Assembly: GCF_030848945.1 (NCBI RefSeq)
Contig: NZ_JANHAX010000002.1
Coordinates: 620,001-684,000, forward strand
Length of the DNA stretch: 64,000 nt
Source of the DNA: Marimonas arenosa
Lineage (GTDB): Bacteria; Pseudomonadota; Alphaproteobacteria; Rhodobacterales; Rhodobacteraceae
Reading direction: 5' to 3'
The notes beneath the pieces are model-generated. The model searched no databases. It saw only the letters and a program-made list of their open reading frames with translations, and was not told where the DNA came from. Of the stretch, positions 33,428-42,627 are shown one piece after another. A program made the position numbers and the translations under genes. Within the stretch, counting starts at the first letter, position 1; each line of letters opens with the position of its first letter.

Positions 33428-34048
33428 TCAGGTCTGGGGAATATCGGCGGTGTCGCCATCCGCCGAGATGGGACGCGGCTCCGGCGTGATCGACAGGAAA
33501 TCATTGTCGTCGGTGCCGGCCAGCAAGGTGCGCAGGCTGTCTTCGGCGATTTCGAAATCGACCACCTCGAAGCCGAGTTCCATCGTGCCCTGGCCGGAAC
33601 TGGCGTCGACCCAGTAGCCCTGGCCGGTCAGGGCAAAGAATTCATCGAGCTTGTCGAGCAGCGCGTTGCGCTTGCCGAACTCGTCGCCTTCGGCAAAATC
33701 GCCGCGGACCTTGTAGGTGATCTGGAGGAATTGCATGTCCTCGGGGGCGATCTGCTCGAATCCCAGGTCGAGCATCCGCCGGATATGTTCTTCGATCGCG
33801 GGCCAATCCCCGATCGGGTAGTTGTCGCGGGTGGCCATTTGCCCGAGCATCCCGGCATCGCAGAAAAGCCGGTCGCCGATTTCGTAGACCCAGAAGAATT
33901 CGGTGCCTTCGGGTGTGCGGCGGTAAAGGCGGAGCGTGTCAGGAAGATATTTCGCGGTGGACCCGCGCGAGAATAGCCGCAGCACCAAGCCGAGCACACG
34001 GAAAACGGCAATCATGACGAAAAGAACAAGTCGGCGCAGAAACTTCAC
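33428..34048 (-). CDS. Conserved hypothetical protein with N-terminal membrane anchor
   Basis: A 206-aa protein starting with GTG at 34048, ten nt after a clear AAGGAG site. Residues 5-27 are a hydrophobic anchor ('LVLFVMIAVFRVLGLVLRLF'). The remainder is soluble, acidic and rich in aromatic residues ('GTEFFWVYEIGDRLFCDAGM', 'LGFEQIAPEDMQFLQITYKV'). I recognise no known domain. It lies alone between carB and a glycosyltransferase-like gene, all on the minus strand, with about 120 nt on each side, so co-transcription is uncertain. Confidence 0.7.
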   Translation of the reverse strand: MKFLRRLVLFVMIAVFRVLGLVLRLFSRGSTAKYLPDTLRLYRRTPEGTEFFWVYEIGDRLFCDAGMLGQMATRDNYPIGDWPAIEEHIRRMLDLGFEQIAPEDMQFLQITYKVRGDFAEGDEFGKRNALLDKLDEFFALTGQGYWVDASSGQGTMELGFEVVDFEIAEDSLRTLLAGTDDNDFLSITPEPRPISADGDTADIPQT

Positions 34049-34164
34049 GGCGGTTCACTCCTTGGCAGCAGGCTGTTTCCTTTTTCTGCCGGTCGGATAT
34101 GGAGAGATTGAGGCCGGGAGGAGGAAAATCCGTGCCGCCGAAGGTTGATGGCGCACCCAGAGCG

Positions 34165-35448
34165 TCAGTTGGTGGGGACGGCCGCCCGGGCGGTCTGCCG
34201 GGCGGCGCGCAGGGTGTCGATGGTCAGAGCGAGATACATCAGCATCGGCACCAGGGCGGAGAACATGAAGATGTGGTTGAAGCGGTGCAGCAGTGAAAAG
34301 GCCGCAAGGCTGGAAATGATGATCACCGTGGCGATCCATTTCCATGCGCGTGGGGCGGGCATGACCAGAAACAGGGCCGGAAGGAGTAGCGCCGGCATGA
34401 AGAAGTAGTGCGCCCAGGACAACGGGCCGAACAGCGCGGTGATCAGGCAGAGCAGGAAGAGCTGCACCGGCAGGCGATCTTCGCGCGGCAGGTCGCGCGT
34501 GCAGGCCCAGAAGGCGGCCAAACTGGCGAGGAACCCGGCCTTGGTGACAAGCGTGATCCAGACCGGTTCGTCCGCCGTGAAGGAGGCGCGTTCGCGCCCG
34601 TCGACCATCGGCACACCTTTGAGCCAGTCGGCGAACTGATAGATCAGCGCCTCGGGCGAGTAGTTGATCTTGTTCATCACGATCAGCCCGTTGATCTGCG
34701 ACAGCCGGTCGAGAAACGCCGCGTGCAGCGGCCAGCCCATGATCGCGATGGAGAGCAGCGCGATGCTGCCCGAGACGGCAAGCGTGGCGAAAAGCGCCCG
34801 CCAGTTGCGGTTGATTACGAAAATCAGAGCGAAGAGGATCGGGGCCACTTTTATCGCGGCCGCCAGACCGAGCAGCGTGCCGCCGGCGATGTCCCGGTCG
34901 CGCGAAACCAGCCAGGCACTCGCAACGATCAGCAGTGTCACGGTGATCTGCGGCTGGTTGGTGAGGAAGGCATTGATCACCGGCCAGGTGGCAAACAGGA
35001 TGGCGAAGAGCGTGATACCCCAGGCGGTGAGTTCGGGCCGGGCCGCGCGGCGGATCAGGGTAAAGGCCAATGGCACCGTGGCCAGCACCGCCAGCATGTG
35101 CCAGATGAAGACCGACTTGAAAAACACGATGGCCGGCATCGCGTGGGCGGGCCAGGCCAGCAGCTTGGCCCAGATCGGCGGGTAAATATAGGCGGTGACC
35201 ACCTGTTCCGGCAGGCCTTGCGCGATCATGGTTTCGCGCCAAATCGGCATCTGGTCGACTTCGTAGACGTTGGGCGGCGCAAGATAGATCAGCTCTTCCT
35301 GGCCACTGCCCACAAGCCAGCCGGCCATGAACAGCGCCGAGATGTCGAGATGCGGGTCGTTGAAGGTCGACACCAGCGTCCAGATCGCCCAGGCGATGGT
35401 AAGGCCGAGGAAAAGCAGGATCTGCTGCCGTGACGAAAGGGTCGACAT
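34165..35448 (-). CDS. GT87/DUF2029-like integral membrane glycosyltransferase
   Basis: A 427-aa polytopic protein with about ten to twelve membrane segments. Early there is 'MAGWLVGSGQEELIYLAPPN' with an aromatic-rich loop 'VVTAYIYPPIWAKLLAWPAH'. The central 'LLGLAAAIKVAPILFALIFV' and late 'FGPLSWAHYFFMPALLLPAL' are typical of GT-C fold family 87 (polyprenol-phosphate-mannose-type mannosyltransferases, DUF2029). Acceptor and donor are unknown. It stands as a single gene; ribosome site is weak (GTCACCC before ATG). Confidence 0.8.
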   Translation of the reverse strand: MSTLSSRQQILLFLGLTIAWAIWTLVSTFNDPHLDISALFMAGWLVGSGQEELIYLAPPNVYEVDQMPIWRETMIAQGLPEQVVTAYIYPPIWAKLLAWPAHAMPAIVFFKSVFIWHMLAVLATVPLAFTLIRRAARPELTAWGITLFAILFATWPVINAFLTNQPQITVTLLIVASAWLVSRDRDIAGGTLLGLAAAIKVAPILFALIFVINRNWRALFATLAVSGSIALLSIAIMGWPLHAAFLDRLSQINGLIVMNKINYSPEALIYQFADWLKGVPMVDGRERASFTADEPVWITLVTKAGFLASLAAFWACTRDLPREDRLPVQLFLLCLITALFGPLSWAHYFFMPALLLPALFLVMPAPRAWKWIATVIIISSLAAFSLLHRFNHIFMFSALVPMLMYLALTIDTLRAARQTARAAVPTN

Positions 35449-35580
35449 GGGTGACGCGCCTGTATCTGCGGCCGGTTGACCCGGCGGAATTAACGTGCCG
35501 GACGGTATCTGTGCCGCCCGACCTGCTCTTGCAGACAGGTTTTAAACCAAGCGACCTCGCGGGTCACCCGTTTTGAATGC

Positions 35581-36813
35581 TCATTCCGCGGCCTGGACGT
35601 GCCAGTCGGTTTGCGAGGCGGGATAGAGATAGTCGCGGGTCAGCGGCACAGTGTCCTGCCGTGGCGACAGCTGAAGCTGGAACACAACCTGGTAATTCAG
35701 GCGGAACATAAGCTCGCAGGCGACCAGATAGTAACGCCACATCCGCACGAAACGGTCGTCATAGAGCGCCGCGGCCTTGTCGGCATTGGCCATGAACCGG
35801 TCGTGCCAGTGTTTAAGCGTTTCGGCATAGTGCAGGCGCCAGACCTCGATATCGAGGGTCCAGAGCGCGTGCGGTTCGAGGGCGCGCATCACTTCGGACA
35901 GCGCCGGGACGTAGCCACCGGGGAAGATGTATTTCGCGATGAACGGAGAGGTGCTGCCCGGTGGTCGGGCGCGGCCGATGGTGTGGATGAGGGCGACGCC
36001 GTCATCGGTCAGCAGGTCGTGCACCTTGGAGAAATATGCGCCGTAGTGCGGTACGCCGACATGCTCGAACATGCCGACCGAGACGATGCGGTCGAACTTG
36101 CCGGTCACATGGCGGTAGTCCCTGAGCAGGAACCGTGCCCGGTCTGACAGTCCGGTCTTTTCGGCCCGGGCATTGGCCAGCGCGTGCTGCTCCTGGCTGA
36201 GGGTCACGCCGGTGACATCGGCGCCGTAGTCGCGTGCCAGCGTCAGCCCCATGCCGCCCCAGCCACAGCCGATATCGAGCACCCGCATGCCCGGTTCGAT
36301 CCTGAGCTTGGCGGCGATGTGGTGCTTCTTGGCCGCCTGCGCCTGCTCCAGCGTCATGTCGGGGCGGGCGAAATAGGCGCAGGAATATTGCCGGTCGTCA
36401 TCAAGGAAGAGGTCATAGAGTTCACCGGAGAGATCGTAGTGATGCGCCACGTTCTGTCGTGCCCGGCTGATCGGGTTGAATTGCTGCACGTAGCGACCGG
36501 CATGGCGCAACGCGTCGAGTGGGCGGCGGAACCACGGCTGGCCGTGGTCGCGGCTGTTGCCGATGGCGAGCGACAGGAAGCCGTAGAGGTCGTCGTCGTC
36601 GATGCTGAGCGTGCCGTCCATATAAGCCTCGCCGACGGCGAGTTCCGGATTGAGCACGATCTTCCGCGGCAGGGCCGGATCGGTCAGCCTGACCGCCACC
36701 GATGGGCCGCGGCCGTCGCCGCAGCGGCGCGTCGATCCGTCAGGATAGGTAAGTGAGAAATCGCCCGTCCGCATCAGATGCGTCAGCAGGCGGTCGAGAG
36801 CTGTCGTCCACAT
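35581..36813 (-). CDS. Cyclopropane-fatty-acyl-phospholipid synthase family methyltransferase
   Basis: About 410 aa. The SAM-binding loop is '[20 protein letters not shown]' with '[10 protein letters not shown]' after it, then '[20 protein letters not shown]' and '[17 protein letters not shown]', all standard for the Cfa/mycolic acid cyclopropane synthase family. An N-terminal lipid-binding domain precedes. It should methylate unsaturated acyl chains of membrane phospholipids. Three in-frame starts are possible (GTG 36849, ATG 36825, ATG 36813). The last has GGGGA 5 nt ahead and reads straight into the conserved N-terminus, so it is given here with limited certainty. Confidence 0.9.
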   Translation of the reverse strand: MWTTALDRLLTHLMRTGDFSLTYPDGSTRRCGDGRGPSVAVRLTDPALPRKIVLNPELAVGEAYMDGTLSIDDDDLYGFLSLAIGNSRDHGQPWFRRPLDALRHAGRYVQQFNPISRARQNVAHHYDLSGELYDLFLDDDRQYSCAYFARPDMTLEQAQAAKKHHIAAKLRIEPGMRVLDIGCGWGGMGLTLARDYGADVTGVTLSQEQHALANARAEKTGLSDRARFLLRDYRHVTGKFDRIVSVGMFEHVGVPHYGAYFSKVHDLLTDDGVALIHTIGRARPPGSTSPFIAKYIFPGGYVPALSEVMRALEPHALWTLDIEVWRLHYAETLKHWHDRFMANADKAAALYDDRFVRMWRYYLVACELMFRLNYQVVFQLQLSPRQDTVPLTRDYLYPASQTDWHVQAAE

Positions 36814-37028
36814 GGCATTCCCCATTTCTGGCGCACCCGTTACGGGCACGCGAAACGACGGTTTCTTGCCTCATGTTGTCTGCTCGAAACGCTAAGGATT
36901 TTAGGAAAACGGCCGGGTTTGTAAAGTCTGCGGGGGATCGTCGGCGGCCGGATGCCGCTCGGCCCTTGACTTCCGCATCGTGGCAAGGTGTATCGGCGCG
37001 ACCGAACCATGAGCCAAGGGGCCCGAAG

Positions 37029-38879
37029 ATGCACGCCTATCGCAGCCATACCTGTGCCGAGCTGAACAAATCCCATGTCGGCGACACCGTCCGCCTGTCG
37101 GGCTGGGTGCACCGGGTGCGCGACCATGGCGGCGTGCTGTTCATCGATCTGCGCGACCATTACGGCATGACCCAGGTGCTGTGCGACCCCGACAGCCCGG
37201 TCTTTGCCGAGGTCGAGAAGGTGCGTTCGGAATGGTGCATCCGGATCGACGGCAACGTCAAGGCGCGCGACGAAGACCTGGTGAACCCCAAGATCCCCAC
37301 CGGCGAGATCGAAGTGTTCATCCGCGACATGGAGGTGCTGGGTGCCGCAGAGGAACTGCCGCTGATGGTGTTCGGCGACCAGGAATACCCCGAGGAAACC
37401 CGGCTGCGCTATCGCTACCTCGACCTGCGGCGCGAGAAGATGCAGAGCCACATGAAGCTGCGCTCGGACATGGTGGCCAGCATGCGCAAGCGCATGTGGG
37501 ACATCGGGTTCCGTGAATACCAGACGCCGATCATCACCGCCTCGTCGCCCGAGGGCGCGCGCGACTTCCTGGTGCCCTCGCGACTGCATCCGGGGCGGTT
37601 CTATGCGCTGCCGCAGGCGCCACAGCAGTTCAAGCAGCTGATCATGGTCAGCGGGTTCGACAAGTATTTCCAGATCGCGCCGTGTTTCCGCGACGAAGAC
37701 CCGCGTGCCGACCGGTCGCCCACCGATTTCTATCAACTCGACATGGAGATGAGCTTTGTCACCCAGCAGGACGTGTTCGACACCATCCAGCCGGTGATGC
37801 AGGGTGTGTTCGAGGAATTCGGCGGTGGCCGCAAGGTGGATGCCGACTGGCCGCAGATTTCCTATGCCGATGCTGCCAAATGGTACGGCACCGACAAGCC
37901 GGACCTCAGGAACCCGATCAAGATGCAGGATTGCTCGGAGCATTTCCGCGGCTCGGGGTTCGCGATCTTTGCCAAACTGCTAGAGCAGGAGGGCACCGAA
38001 GTGCGCGCGATTCCGGCGCCGACCGGCGGGTCGCGCAAGTTCTGCGACCGGATGAACGCCTTTGCCCAGAAGGAAGGGCTGCCGGGGATGGGCTATATCT
38101 TCTGGCGCGACAAAACGGCGGATGCCGTGGCGCAGGAACTGGGTATTCCGATCAAGGACGCCGCGGCCAAGTTGAAATCGGGCGAGGTCGAAGGTGGCAT
38201 GGAAGCCGCTGGGCCGCTTGCCAAGAACATCGGCCCGGAGCGGACCGAGGCGATCCGCCAGCAGCTGGGACTGGGCGTCGGCGACGCCGCCTTCTTCCTG
38301 GGCGGCCGGCCCAAGGTGTTCGAAACCGTTGCCGGCAAGGCCCGCAACGTCATCGGCGAGGAATTGGGCCTGACCGAGCAGGACCGCTTCGCGTTTTGCT
38401 GGATTGTCGATTTCCCGATCTTCCAGAAGGACGAGGAGACCGGCGAGATCGATTTCGACCACAACCCGTTCTCGATGCCCAAAGGCGGCATGGAAGCGCT
38501 GGAGGCCGATCCGCTGAGCGTGACGGGCTATCAGTACGACCTGGCCTGCAACGGCTATGAGCTGGTCAGCGGCGCGATCCGCAACCACAAGCCCGAGATC
38601 ATGTTCAAGACTTTCGCGGTGGCCGGTTACGGCGAGGACGAGGTGCGGCGCCGCTTTGGTGGCATGGTCAACGCCTTCAAATACGGCGCCCCGCCGCATG
38701 GCGGCTGTGCCGCGGGGATCGACCGGATGGTGATGCTGCTAGCCGACGAGACCTCGATCCGTGAAGTGATCATGTTCCCGATGAACCAGCAGGCGCAGGA
38801 CCTGATGATGAACGCGCCGTCAGAGGCCAGCGCGGAACAGTTGATGGAGCTGAGCCTGCGGGTGGTGGAGCAGGAATAA
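37029..38879 (+). CDS. aspS: Aspartate--tRNA ligase
   Basis: A 616-aa class II aminoacyl-tRNA synthetase of the bacterial AspRS type. The N-terminal OB fold ('[20 protein letters not shown]') binds the anticodon. Motif 2 lies in '[19 protein letters not shown]' and '[11 protein letters not shown]', a bacterial GAD insertion spans the middle, and motif 3 is '[20 protein letters not shown]'. Start ATG 37029 is preceded by AAGGGG; an upstream in-frame extension to 36753 is not credible. Slightly longer than the E. coli enzyme. Confidence 0.97.
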   Translation: MHAYRSHTCAELNKSHVGDTVRLSGWVHRVRDHGGVLFIDLRDHYGMTQVLCDPDSPVFAEVEKVRSEWCIRIDGNVKARDEDLVNPKIPTGEIEVFIRDMEVLGAAEELPLMVFGDQEYPEETRLRYRYLDLRREKMQSHMKLRSDMVASMRKRMWDIGFREYQTPIITASSPEGARDFLVPSRLHPGRFYALPQAPQQFKQLIMVSGFDKYFQIAPCFRDEDPRADRSPTDFYQLDMEMSFVTQQDVFDTIQPVMQGVFEEFGGGRKVDADWPQISYADAAKWYGTDKPDLRNPIKMQDCSEHFRGSGFAIFAKLLEQEGTEVRAIPAPTGGSRKFCDRMNAFAQKEGLPGMGYIFWRDKTADAVAQELGIPIKDAAAKLKSGEVEGGMEAAGPLAKNIGPERTEAIRQQLGLGVGDAAFFLGGRPKVFETVAGKARNVIGEELGLTEQDRFAFCWIVDFPIFQKDEETGEIDFDHNPFSMPKGGMEALEADPLSVTGYQYDLACNGYELVSGAIRNHKPEIMFKTFAVAGYGEDEVRRRFGGMVNAFKYGAPPHGGCAAGIDRMVMLLADETSIREVIMFPMNQQAQDLMMNAPSEASAEQLMELSLRVVEQE

Positions 38880-39025
38880 GCTGATGTTTGTCGACGCCAA
38901 GTGCATCGGCATTGCTTATGCGTTGAGCAGTTAATTAGCTACGAGAACGGGTTGCGCAAGCGAAAGGCTCGGCGCATCAAGCAGAGATGCGCTGGCCCGT
39001 TCGGTAAAAGATTCTGTCAGAAAGA

Positions 39026-39211
39026 TCAGAAATTGCCAGCTTCCATTTGGCCCAGGGCAGCACCGGCGCCGGAGGCCACGTTGCTGGTCCCGTCGTTCAA
39101 TGTGCCGTAGACGGCCGCGGTGAGGCCAACCACACCGGCGCACAAGACAACCCAGTCCACCGTCACGGCGCCTTTGTCTTCACTGACGAAGCGTTTGAAA
39201 AAGCGTTCCAC
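39026..39211 (-). CDS. Short Flp-pilin-like membrane peptide
   Basis: A 61-aa peptide starting with GTG at 39211, seven nt after AAAGGA. Its sequence begins with 'ERFFKRFVSEDKGAVTVDWV' and continues as a hydrophobic helix 'VVLCAGVVGLTAAVYGTL', ending in a small, Gly/Ala-rich tail. A charged head with 'EDKGAVTVDW' directly before one hydrophobic helix resembles class IVb (Flp) prepilins, where Gly-Ala would be the cleavage point. Roseobacters commonly have such single short genes. A longer in-frame reading to 39733 overlaps the receiver gene and is not used. No pilus machinery lies nearby. Confidence 0.7.
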   Translation of the reverse strand: MERFFKRFVSEDKGAVTVDWVVLCAGVVGLTAAVYGTLNDGTSNVASGAGAALGQMEAGNF

Positions 39212-39323
39212 TGTTAAGTCCTTTGCGAGTCGTTTCCGAGCTGCCCTTGAAGAAAAAATTGCCCGTGGAATGTGGCAGGAATAAGCAGACGAGTAGGCGG
39301 ATTTGGGCCCTTTCAACCGTGCG

Positions 39324-40040
39324 TCAGATGGCAATCCGTTCCGAAAGGCGCGCCTGGACCAGCCCGGCGAGACGGGCGACATCAGAGCGCGAGGTGCCGG
39401 CGGAGTCTTGAGTCCGGGCCAGCGCCCGGGCAGCCTGTTCCAGCGGCAGATCGGCCGCGCTGCGCGCCAACCCGCCGACAAACTGGGCGAGATAGGCCAG
39501 CACCGCGCCGTCATGGTCTTCGCCGAGGATTTCGGCAGCATGGGCGAGGTCGTCGCAATAGGCGACCGGATCGGGGGTGATCTCATCTTCGTTGAGGATG
39601 CGTGGGCCGCTGGGTTGGCGATCGGCCGGCAGGTGCTGAAGGATGCTTTCCTGAAACAGGGCGAGACTGCTGATCGGTTTGGCCAGGAACCCGTCGGCGC
39701 CGGCACTGCGTGCCAGCGCCTCGGCGCCATCATCGCCGCTCATCCCCAGGATCACGCCGACGCGCGGGGTCATGGCGTTCATCTCGGCGATCAGCTCGGT
39801 CCCGGAGCCGTCGGGCAGGCCGAGGTCGATGATCACCACAGAGGGGCGATAGACCTGGAGGTGGCGGCGCGCCGAGGCCAGGCAGTCGGCCCGGCGGATC
39901 CGCCCGCCCGAGCGCAGGCAGAGCAGGCGAATGGCCTCGCAGGCGAAGCGGCTGTCTTCGACCACCAGCACGGTCAGGCCCAGGAGCGGCCGGGTGGCGG
40001 TGGGTTGGCGAAGCGTGGCGAGGGGTTCGAAGTCGTCCAT
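39324..40040 (-). CDS. Response regulator with receiver domain and no DNA-binding output
   Basis: A 238-aa protein. The receiver domain spans about residues 22-145: acidic pair E28-D29 in 'TVLVVEDSRFACEA', phospho-acceptor D72 in 'SVVIIDLGLPDGSG', and Lys in 'DGFLAKPISS'. The remaining ~95 residues are helical with no helix-turn-helix, GGDEF or EAL motif visible. The helical segment 'AVLAYLAQFVGGLARSAADL' might be a phosphotransfer-like or dimer region. No histidine kinase is adjacent, so partner and output are unknown. Confidence 0.85.
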   Translation of the reverse strand: MDDFEPLATLRQPTATRPLLGLTVLVVEDSRFACEAIRLLCLRSGGRIRRADCLASARRHLQVYRPSVVIIDLGLPDGSGTELIAEMNAMTPRVGVILGMSGDDGAEALARSAGADGFLAKPISSLALFQESILQHLPADRQPSGPRILNEDEITPDPVAYCDDLAHAAEILGEDHDGAVLAYLAQFVGGLARSAADLPLEQAARALARTQDSAGTSRSDVARLAGLVQARLSERIAI

Positions 40041-40218
40041 GGTCTGCGTCCTCTGGCTGTGGCGATCGTGGTTCAGGTCGAGGATTACGCAGACGTGGCT
40101 AACGCAAGGTTAATGGAACGCGATTGCCGGCGGAGCGCTTGCACCCCGGCGCCGGGGGACGCATATAGGCGCAAACGCGTGCTGCGGGCGCGCGCCAGGT
40201 TGCAAGGAGCCATGTGTC

Positions 40219-40623
40219 ATGATCGGACGTCTCAACCATGTCGCCATCGCCGTGCCCGATCTCGAGGCGGCGGCCGAGCAATACCGCACCGCGCTGGGGG
40301 CCAAGGTCGGCGCGCCACAGGACGAACCGGATCACGGCGTCACCGTGGTCTTCATCGAGTTACCCAACACCAAGATCGAGTTGCTTTACCCGCTGGGGGA
40401 GAACTCGCCGATCCAGGGCTTCCTCGACAAGAACCCGGCGGGCGGCATTCACCATGTCTGCTACGAGGTCGAGGACATCCTCGCGGCGCGGGATCACCTC
40501 AAGGCACAGGGTGCGCGGGTTCTGGGAACGGGTGAGCCCAAGATCGGGGCGCATGGCAAGCCGGTGCTGTTCCTGCATCCCAAGGATTTCCAGGGCACAC
40601 TGGTGGAACTGGAGCAGGTCTGA
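40219..40623 (+). CDS. mce: Methylmalonyl-CoA epimerase
   Basis: A 134-aa VOC-fold enzyme that interconverts (2S)- and (2R)-methylmalonyl-CoA in propionyl-CoA breakdown. Metal ligands are visible: H7 in 'GRLNHVAIAVPDLE', the His in 'GGIHHVCYEVED', and the C-terminal Glu in 'GTLVELEQV'. 'KIELLYPLGENSPI' is typical of this family. The start follows AAGGAGCC. Its stop TGA shares a base with the ATG of the DUF1467 gene, a pairing that recurs in Rhodobacterales. Mutase and carboxylase genes are not in the window. Confidence 0.94.
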   Translation: MIGRLNHVAIAVPDLEAAAEQYRTALGAKVGAPQDEPDHGVTVVFIELPNTKIELLYPLGENSPIQGFLDKNPAGGIHHVCYEVEDILAARDHLKAQGARVLGTGEPKIGAHGKPVLFLHPKDFQGTLVELEQV

Positions 40624-40898
40624 TGAGCATCACCTCGGCACTGGTGCTCTATGTCGTGCTGTGGTTCCTGACCTTCCTGATCGTGATCCCGATCCGGCTG
40701 AAGACCCAGGGCGATGTCGGGGACATCGTGCCCGGCACGATGGCCGGGGCGCCGCATCAGCACAATCTCAAGAAGAAGGCGTTGATCACCACCCTGGTGG
40801 CGGCGGTGATCTGGTGCATCCTCGCCTATATCATCATCAACGGCGTCATTACCGTGCGCGATTTCGACTGGTTCAATACAATGGGGCCGGCGGAATAG
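40623..40898 (+). CDS. DUF1467 family small membrane protein
   Basis: A 91-aa protein with two membrane segments, 'ALVLYVVLWFLTFLIVIPIR' near the N-terminus and 'ALITTLVAAVIWCILAYIII' in the second half. The central loop 'GDIVPGTMAGAPHQHNLKKK' is characteristic of DUF1467 proteins, which are restricted mainly to alphaproteobacteria and often sit beside mce or near biotin/carboxylase genes. It overlaps the mce stop (TGATG), so the two are translated together. Function is unknown. Confidence 0.9.
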   Translation: MSITSALVLYVVLWFLTFLIVIPIRLKTQGDVGDIVPGTMAGAPHQHNLKKKALITTLVAAVIWCILAYIIINGVITVRDFDWFNTMGPAE

Positions 40899-41240
40899 GG
40901 TGCGTGCCGCAGCGGTCGCGACGGCGCTGACATGGCCTTGAGCGGGCACTTGTTGCCCCGCGCGAACAGCGGCGGAAGGCCGCCGCGCGAACGGCTGCAA
41001 TGCCCCGGCAGGCGATTTTCCAGAAAAAATCTGCCGGGAGGGGGCCGTCCCGCAGGCCGGCGTTTTGGCTGGGGTTGTGCGGAACTCTCAGGTCGGATGT
41101 GTTTGGCTGGGATAAAGAGCGTTGCTGACATGTCGCGAACGGCCGACCCACGGACCGGCGTTCGCGCGGCTTTGCGCCTTAACTATTGGCGCCCTCAAGG
41201 CCAGTATCGGCACCCTTGGATTGGAGGCAACCAGGGGCTG
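40899..41240. other. Convergent intergenic region with hairpin
   Basis: A 342-nt gap between DUF1467 and EI24 gene stops. Apart from the inverted repeat at 41002-41036 nothing was recognised; no frame has a sound ribosome site. Confidence 0.5.
41002..41036. terminator. Possible bidirectional terminator hairpin
   Basis: CCCGGCAG pairs with CTGCCGGG (8 bp), with an inner ATTTT/AAAAT stretch and a 3-nt bulge between. The symmetrical A/T-rich inner part and its place between two converging genes suggest a shared transcription stop, though there is no clean T-run after the stem. Confidence 0.5.
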
Positions 41241-41942
41241 TTACCGCTGGTTCAGCCCGTGGAAGATGTGGGTGAAGGTCGCGGCTCCCAGGATCGGGAT
41301 CACCAGGTTCAGGACCGGCACCACCAGCGGCAGCGCCATCAAGATGCCGGCAGTCCAGATTGTGGCAGTGTGACGCTTGCGTAGGTCGCGCGCGCCGGCG
41401 CGGCCCAGGCGGCGCATGGCGGCGAGGGTGAAATACTCCCGCCCCAGCAGATAGCCGTTCATGCCGAAAAAGACGAATGGCGTGACCGGCGGCACCAATG
41501 CGTAGAGAACCAAGGCTAGTAGGTTGGCCGCGATGATAACCCCGAGGAAGTTGAGCGTGTCGCGCAACCCTTCGAACACCGACATCCGGGGGGTGGGCGG
41601 CAGATCGGGGTAATGCCGGTCCTCGACCGCCTGGGCGACATCGTCGAGGAACATCGAGGTGATGGCCGAGGCGACCGGGATCATCAGGAAGACGCTGAGC
41701 ACCAGCATGAAGATGAATGAGGAGACCGACAACAGGTCGTCAAGCCACTCGACCTTGCCCAGCACGTCGAAATAGGCCTCGGGGCCGGCGAGGAACTCCA
41801 CCACCCACAGAAGCCCGGCATAGGCGGCGACCAGAAGTGCCAGGGTAAGCGCGATGCCGAGCAGAAGCACCCGGCGGAAGCGGCGATCGCCGATCTGGCC
41901 GAGGGCGCGGAAGAAGCTGGAGATAATCAGGTCGAAAGCCAT
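41241..41942 (-). CDS. EI24 domain membrane protein (CysZ-like)
   Basis: A 233-aa membrane protein of the EI24/CysZ family. It has four to six hydrophobic segments and the conserved stretches 'ASAITSMFLDDVAQAVED', 'FVFFGMNGYLLGREYFTLAA' and 'MALPLVVPVLNLVIPILG'. CysZ is a sulfate-uptake protein in E. coli; alphaproteobacterial members are less studied. Start ATG 41942 overlaps the 3' end of the nitroreductase gene by 16 nt, showing co-transcription. A longer reading in another annotation style would run into that gene. Confidence 0.87.
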   Translation of the reverse strand: MAFDLIISSFFRALGQIGDRRFRRVLLLGIALTLALLVAAYAGLLWVVEFLAGPEAYFDVLGKVEWLDDLLSVSSFIFMLVLSVFLMIPVASAITSMFLDDVAQAVEDRHYPDLPPTPRMSVFEGLRDTLNFLGVIIAANLLALVLYALVPPVTPFVFFGMNGYLLGREYFTLAAMRRLGRAGARDLRKRHTATIWTAGILMALPLVVPVLNLVIPILGAATFTHIFHGLNQR

Positions 41943-42505
41943 GTCGTGATCGTCTCGATGTCGGGACGGGGGCGCTCGGGCGGCTGGGCGGTTTCGGTGG
42001 CGATATGGATGAAACCCGCCACCCGCTCGTGATCCGCGAGCCCCAGCGCCTCGCGCTGGAACGGCCGGGAATGGGCGGCGAAGCCAGACAGCCAGTTGGC
42101 CCCCCAGCCGGCGGCCAGCGCGGCGTTGAGCAGCGCGAGGCAGACGGCCCCGGCGGAATAGGTCTGTTCCAGCGCCGGGATCTTGTCGGAGTCGCGCTGG
42201 ACCTCGATCACCGCCACCGCGAGGTGACCCTGGTCGAATTGTTGCCGGGCCTTGGCGATTTGATCGGCGTCGCATCCGGCGGCCCGGGCGTGTGCCTCGG
42301 CCGCTTCCGCCAGCCGCGGCATGGCGCCGGAATCGATCACCATGAAGCGCCACGGCTCGAGCTTGCCGTGATCCGGCGTGCGGGCGGCGGCGGTGAGCAA
42401 CGGCAGCAGCTCGTTGCGGGTGGGCGCCGGGGCTTGCAGCGTTTTCGCCGGGCGCGAGCGGCGCGAAAGCAGGAAATCAAGCGCGGAGAGGTTGGCGGTC
42501 GGCAT
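41927..42505 (-). CDS. Nitroreductase family protein
   Basis: A 192-aa flavin-dependent nitroreductase. The N-terminal 'FLLSRRSRPAKTLQAPAP' contains the FMN-phosphate-binding Arg-Arg-Ser segment, followed by 'TPDHGKLEPWRFMVID' and 'AGAVCLALLNAALAAGWGAN' of the dimeric fold. This resembles the YdjA-type short nitroreductases. Natural substrate is unknown. It is first in a two-gene unit with the EI24 protein. Confidence 0.92.
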   Translation of the reverse strand: MPTANLSALDFLLSRRSRPAKTLQAPAPTRNELLPLLTAAARTPDHGKLEPWRFMVIDSGAMPRLAEAAEAHARAAGCDADQIAKARQQFDQGHLAVAVIEVQRDSDKIPALEQTYSAGAVCLALLNAALAAGWGANWLSGFAAHSRPFQREALGLADHERVAGFIHIATETAQPPERPRPDIETITTWLST

Positions 42506-42570
42506 GGCGTATCCTTGGTCCTTGTCTGCCTTATGTCTGCGGCCGCGGCGCCGAGGTCAAGGGCAGGACC

Positions 42571-42614
42571 GGGGCGCTGCCCCGGACCCCGGGATATTTC
42601 AGGTCAGATGAAGG
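42571..42614 (+). repeat. REP-like intergenic repeat, copy 1
   Basis: A GC-rich hairpin (CCGGGGC-GCT-GCCCCGG) is followed by ACCCCGGGATATTTCAG and GTCAGATGAAG. A near-identical element, in the same orientation, is at 60245-60291. I know this GCTGCCCCxGACCCCxGGATATTT pattern as frequent between genes in Rhodobacteraceae. Confidence 0.82.
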
Positions 42615-42627
42615 AGCCGGATCGCGT

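Noticed and set aside
41943..42353. In-frame upstream extension of the EI24 gene
   Set aside because: Covers nitroreductase sequence in another frame and has no hydrophobic start; ATG 41942 begins at the conserved region.
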